Assembly: GCA_022703295.1 (NCBI GenBank)
Contig: JAKLDX010000020.1
Span: 1 to 12,732 of the forward strand
DNA: 12,732 nucleotides
Source: Candidatus Omnitrophota bacterium
Lineage (GTDB): Bacteria; Omnitrophota; Gorgyraeia; 2-01-FULL-45-10
Direction: 5' to 3'
The position numbers and the translations under genes are program-made. This document shows positions 5,263 to 11,200 of this stretch, one piece after another. The notes under the pieces were generated by a model, which saw only the letters and a program-made list of their open reading frames with translations, had not been told where the DNA came from and did no database searches. How positions within the stretch are numbered: position 1 is the stretch's first letter; every line of letters starts with the position of its first letter.

Positions 5263-8200
5263 TTACAATGCCTTCAGCACCTCGTCATTTTGTTTCTTCC
5301 ATTGATCGATAGACTTCCAGTCGATGGCCTTTATCCTGAGAGCAAAGCCGCCGAACACCTTCTTAAGCATATCCTCGACAGGCAATCCTTTAAAGTCTTC
5401 GAAATTAGATATGGATAGCTCTAATAAATTGCTGAATTTTTGGCCAAGTTCTTCGGGTATCTGCTCTTCGTACTGGCCGGGCTTACCGTACCTGTCGCAC
5501 TCCATCATCGTAAGATCAGTGAACAGGTCTATGACGGTATTAAGGTGTGTGGCATCGCCTATTTGGGCCTCAACAAATCTTATTTTTTCCTCAATTATAG
5601 ACTTGGCGGTGGCCGCGTCCGTAATCTTCAGAAGTTCCTGCTCTAAGAATTTAATAATATCTGCTTTAGCGCTCGCCTTGCCGTCTTTTGAGACTAGTCT
5701 TATTACAAGCCTCGTCTTGGGGTCTTTGGCAATGTCCTTACAGAATCCGGGAAGCATTTTTGTTAATATTCCAATTATAGCCTTAGTCGAATTTTCATCG
5801 GCAAGATAGCTCTTCGCATGGATATCGTGTCCGCGCTTGCCCAGAAGCTGCTCGGCCGTCCTGTTGTTGCTGGTCGTCGAAGCAACATCCTCTATTGAGA
5901 TCGCAGGTTCTATCGAATACGTCGGCGCGCCTCTCATCATCATATCGACGATCGTCGGCACAAGTGCCCGCGCCGCGTCATACACCGGTGCCGCCGCGAC
6001 TTTTGCCTGCGGCTTCTCCGCTCCAGCGGGGAATGACTTCGCTGCTTCCAGCGACTTTGTCGCTTTGGTCGAAGAAGCGGTTTGGGCAACGGTTCCTTCA
6101 ATAGCCGAAAAGATCTTGTTTAATATGGTACGGCTGTCTGGATTTATTGCGATTTCAAATCTGGAGATATTTGATTCTGACAACGGCGTGTTGGACAACT
6201 CTTCGTTTTCTCCGATAGCCGCGCTGATAGCTTTTGCCAGCTCGCGCATGTACTTAGTGATAAGCGTGGCTCTCTCATTTCCCTCCGAAACTGGTGAGTC
6301 TGCGATTACCATGAATGAGGGATTAAAGCCTATGGTCGCAAAAGCAGTGGAAATCGCCGATATTTTGTTGCCGGTGCTTTTGTGTTCTTCTATATATGCG
6401 GTTTTTCTTCTGGAAAGTTCTTTAAATGTTATTCCCAGCTCTTTCTCAACCACTCTCTTCACGCTCTTGAAATTTTCGTACGTGTCCATGCCTGAGTATT
6501 TGTCATATAAAAGATTATTTCCTGCCGCGCTTAGAGTGTGAAAACGCAACGGCTCCTTCGGATATAACTTTCTCCAGGCCGATTTAAGCAGGCTATAGGT
6601 AACTAATGCGCTGCGTCCGGATACAATCACGTCTCGTATGCCCTTGGAATGAAGTTTTTTGGCCAGGGCCACGGTGCGCTTAGCTACGATCCTCTGAATT
6701 TCTTTTTCCGGCATGCTAGTCGCGATAAGCCGCTGCGCTATTTCGCCTAATTGTCTTTTGTTTTTAAGGGTATTGGTAACTACATAACCGCCGTTATGAC
6801 AGGATGCAATTGTAATACCAAAGAAGGTTATCTTGTCATATTCAAACGATATCGGTGTATAGTTTTTAGATATAGCGGGCATTCCTGCTATTCTATCGTG
6901 AAATTTTTCCAGGCTATATAAATCCGGTATAATAATGCCAAGATTGCGTCTGAACCACTCGCGCATATCGCGCTCAAGCTCAAAAATGGTGTCGCTTGCA
7001 TGTTGCTCGTTGGCTATCCTCAAATTCAAGAGATGCCTACGGAATATGTCTTCCAGGGCTTTTTCTGTTTCTGCCTGTGTTTTCTTTGTGCCGGCAGGGA
7101 ATGATTTTGCTGCTTCGGCGGGTTTCGCAGCCGGCGCAGCGGGCGAAGTTGTAACAGGTATTCGCAGTGTAAATATCGCGCCGTGGTCTTCGGGATATTC
7201 GTCTATGTGTTTACTGGTCACTTCTTTAGAGCATCCGGGCGTATCTTCCATGACAAGCCTGACAAGTGCAAGCCCAAGCCCCCTACCCGTACCTTGTGTG
7301 CTCCCGCCCAGCTTCCATATTTCCGGCAGGTCTACCGCCCGTATGCCCGGCCCTTTATCTTCAACTTGTATCTGCACATGATCGGCTCCATTTATCTTTA
7401 CCAGCGTTACTTTTATTTCGACCGGCTTCTTCTCGTCAACCTTGTCGGCGAAATCCACGCAATTCTTAAGAATGTTAAAAATGACGGCTTTTAGATACAG
7501 GCTGTTTATTTTAATGGTCGCGGCTTCGGGAATATCGAAAGTGAGATCGACTTCTATTTCGGGCCTTGGCGCCGGCCCTTCATCGGTCTGAATTTCCCGG
7601 TCTCTTTCGGCCACCATCGCTTCATCTATAATTGTGACCAGGTTGCGGGTTGTTATAGTCTCCGCGTTATCCGAAAGTTTTAATGACGCGAAATTTATCA
7701 TGGTATTAAGCGTATATATTAAATTATCAAAATACTTTTCGGCCAACGTCCCAACCGCGAGGTTTCGTTTGAAGATAAATTCATTGCGAATTCTCTTGCA
7801 CTCCTCCAATGCCTGTCTGGCCCCTCCCAGGTCCAATCTATTTTCTTTTGACCGGTCACCTATCTCTTTGGCTATAAGCTCAAAGCGCTTGCATAACCCA
7901 TAGAGCGTTTCTTTTTCACCCGCATCATGAGCTTCTCCTAAAACAGAATAGAGCTCGGCTTTAAGGGCTATGTCGGCTATAGAGGCAATGGCATAACCGA
8001 TATCGACCAGCTGCCCCCGTACATCAAATATAGCCGCATCATGGCTTATAGACCTCAACATAACGGCTAGATGTTCCGCTTCCGGAGATATGTCTCCGGC
8101 ACCGACGGGGAATGACTTTACGTCTTCACCTGGTTTTGTTTCACCGGCGGCCGTAGCAGCTGCCCTGCCTAAAAGATCGATCCGCCGCATAGCGGGCGCA

Positions 8201-11200
8201 TCCGCCGCATTACCGGCAAAAGCCAGAAGCACACCCTCATCGACAAGGAAGTTCGCTGCCTTTTCCGCCTCAGGGTCATACCAGGCAGCGTGGGTATCGC
8301 TTTCGAGCAATGTAAATCCTGCTTTCTTTATTGCTGCTGCAAAAAGGCTTTCTATCTTTGCGGAATCTTGCGAGGCAATATTATCGACGGCATCCATCAA
8401 TACGCCTGACGGCCTGGCGATCATCACAAGGACATCTTTACGATCCGGCCCTTGTATCTTAAGTTCATCGACAACTCTGTCTATCACCTGTTCGGCAAAA
8501 ACAGACGATTCCTCATTATTTGTATGCACTACCGCGGCCTTTTTATTTTTCGGATCACACAGGACAATGTAGTTGCAATACATTGATCCGTTCTCTTGGA
8601 TGACCCGATGTTCGCCGCCTATGGTGATAGTGGCAAATATCGTATCGTCTTCCGGCAGTACCATAAATACCGTCTTTACTTTACTGCCTACCCATAACTC
8701 TGAATGGTATTTATCTTCAAATTCTTTAAGCTCCGCTCTGTCGATAAGGGCCCCTTCTGTTTCCTGCAGATAATTTAATAAAAGCGCCCTGATCTCCGGG
8801 ATATTCATGTTCATGCAATTACTAATGAAATAATTCAGGCTTTCTTCCATGCAACTGATATCGCCCATGAGAGCCAACCGGTCGAGGAATCTGTCAAATA
8901 ACACCGAGAGTTCTTCGAAATACCTTCCGTTCCTAAGGGGGATCAAAATATCCTTGGCAAACCTTGCCCGTATTTTATCCTTCATTTCATCCACGGACAT
9001 CTTTGGGATGGCGACGGCTTTTGCTGCCTTGTCACCGACGGGGAATGATTTTACGTCTTCGGTGAGATTTGTTTCACCGGCGGCTTGCGGAGTCATTAAA
9101 GACTTGTGTCTAAAGCTGAGTGAGTCTCTGTACAATGCCTCTTCTACCGCTATGGGGTTAGGATTAACCTCTTCAGTTGTTTTTATTTGACTTGGTTTCT
9201 GCGACCAGTAGATTGCCTTTACCCCGATTTCGTGGGCATATTTTACTATCTCCGATTCGAACTTATCGTTGTCGTAAGGAACAGAGAGGTGTTGGTATAT
9301 CTTTTCCACCAGCAGGATAGGGTTGTTATTGCTATCCAGTGTTACCTCAAGGTGGACTCTGGCTATTACTGTATTACCCAGGAGGTATTGGGCTAATTTA
9401 AACTGGCCGTTTATAAGTCGGTTTATAAGCGAGCCGTCTTTATTCTGATCTGTTCTCTGCGAGCATCTCTGGCAAGTAGGATATGGCTCCAGTCCTGCCC
9501 TCATGAAGATAGACGGATCGGATGTTATCCTTATCCTGGGCGAGTCCTTAAGGTCTGATGCGTCTATCCTGGCAGGCATGAGATTGCGTAAATCTGTTAT
9601 AAGCTCTTTTGCGAATATGCCATTGGCTTCTTTAGAGCCTATAAAAGAGACGGCTGTGTAAATATATCTACTATCGGGGAGCTGGTCTTCTTTGAGTGAG
9701 GCCATTATCTTAGAGAGGGCCTCTGCGGCTTCTTTCAATCCTTCCCTATCGGGATGGGATGATGATAGTTTAGCCATAGCTTCTTCTGTCATGCCTAAAT
9801 GATCCATTATCTGGTCCAGCTGTGTCTTAAATGATATCTTGAACTCTTTTGCTTCGGGCTTATCTATATAATAGTCCTTATTAGCATTCCATCTTGTTAT
9901 AAACTCCTCATTAAAGCCGGATGTTCTCATCATGGCGTAATGGGTAATGCTATCCATGGCTACCCTGTCAGGATTACCGGCTATACCCAAGACGAATTTT
10001 TTGAGAGCTTTCCGGCCTGCCGGCGTAAAGAAGGCGGCCTGTATCAATATCCTTTCGAAGAATTTATTCGAATTCCAGTAATTTTGGAATTTATCGAGGC
10101 TATTTCTCAAGACCCCGGCCTCATCATCATTCATACCTAAAAGCTCTTTCAGCTTATCGTTCAATATATTTATCAGGACGTCCCGTTCCCTTGAGAGATC
10201 GAGCTTATCACCTTTAATGTCGGGCCTATATTCACCCATATATTCTTCGGGGAAGGTGCTTAATAGAGATATATACCTGAATAGTTTATCTATATCTTTC
10301 TTATTGGTGGGGTTGAAACTATTAAGTATGGCACGAGTAAGCGGTTCAGATATTTTGCCAGAGAAGACATTTATGAAGAATACGACTGTGTCTTTCCTTC
10401 TTTCCAGGCTGTTATTCACATATTCGTTCTCCAGGAGCTTATTCATGCTGACTTTGAATTCATTGTTCTTGAAGAAGATATTTAATAGATCTATTGCTAC
10501 ATCCAATAACTCTTTATCGCGTATCTTTATGGCAGTTATAGAGTCTTTTAACGAGGTGTAGTCTTTTATAAAAAGCGCTTCTATTAAAAAGAGGGTCTTA
10601 AGAAGAAGACGCCTATCTGATAATACTTTATCGCTTAAGCTGGGCAGGTCTTTGGATAGGTATAGAAGTATGAATAGGGGGGTCTCGTAGGTGTCTTTGT
10701 CCTCGCCTGTCATGACATCGTCGTTAATGGAATTTCTTAATCCGTTACATCGTTCAATATCTTCAGGTGTTATTTGCCCGAATACGTCTGATATAAACAT
10801 GGCTGTAAGAACTTGTGCGTTGGGGAGATCTTTAAGGAATGGATGTTCTGCTCTAGCGTTTTCAATCAAAGCGTTGGCGTCTTTCGAAAGCGCATTGAAC
10901 ATGGCTCCGATGCTGGCTGCGGCACCTCCTCGGACATATTCATCGGGATTTTTTAAAGCTTCGCCGAGTAGTTCTTCCGCCTTGGTTGGGTTGTGACCAA
11001 ACATGGCTCCGATACCTGCTGCGGCGCCTCTTTGGATAGACCGGTCAGGATTTCTTAAGGCTTCTATTAGTAATTCTTCCGCCTTGGTTGGGTTGTGACC
11101 AAACATGGCTCCGATACCTGCTGCGGCGCTTTTTCGAATAGCCGGACTGGAATCTTCTAAAGCTTTGGTTAGTAATTCTTGCGCTTTGGTTGGGTTGTGC

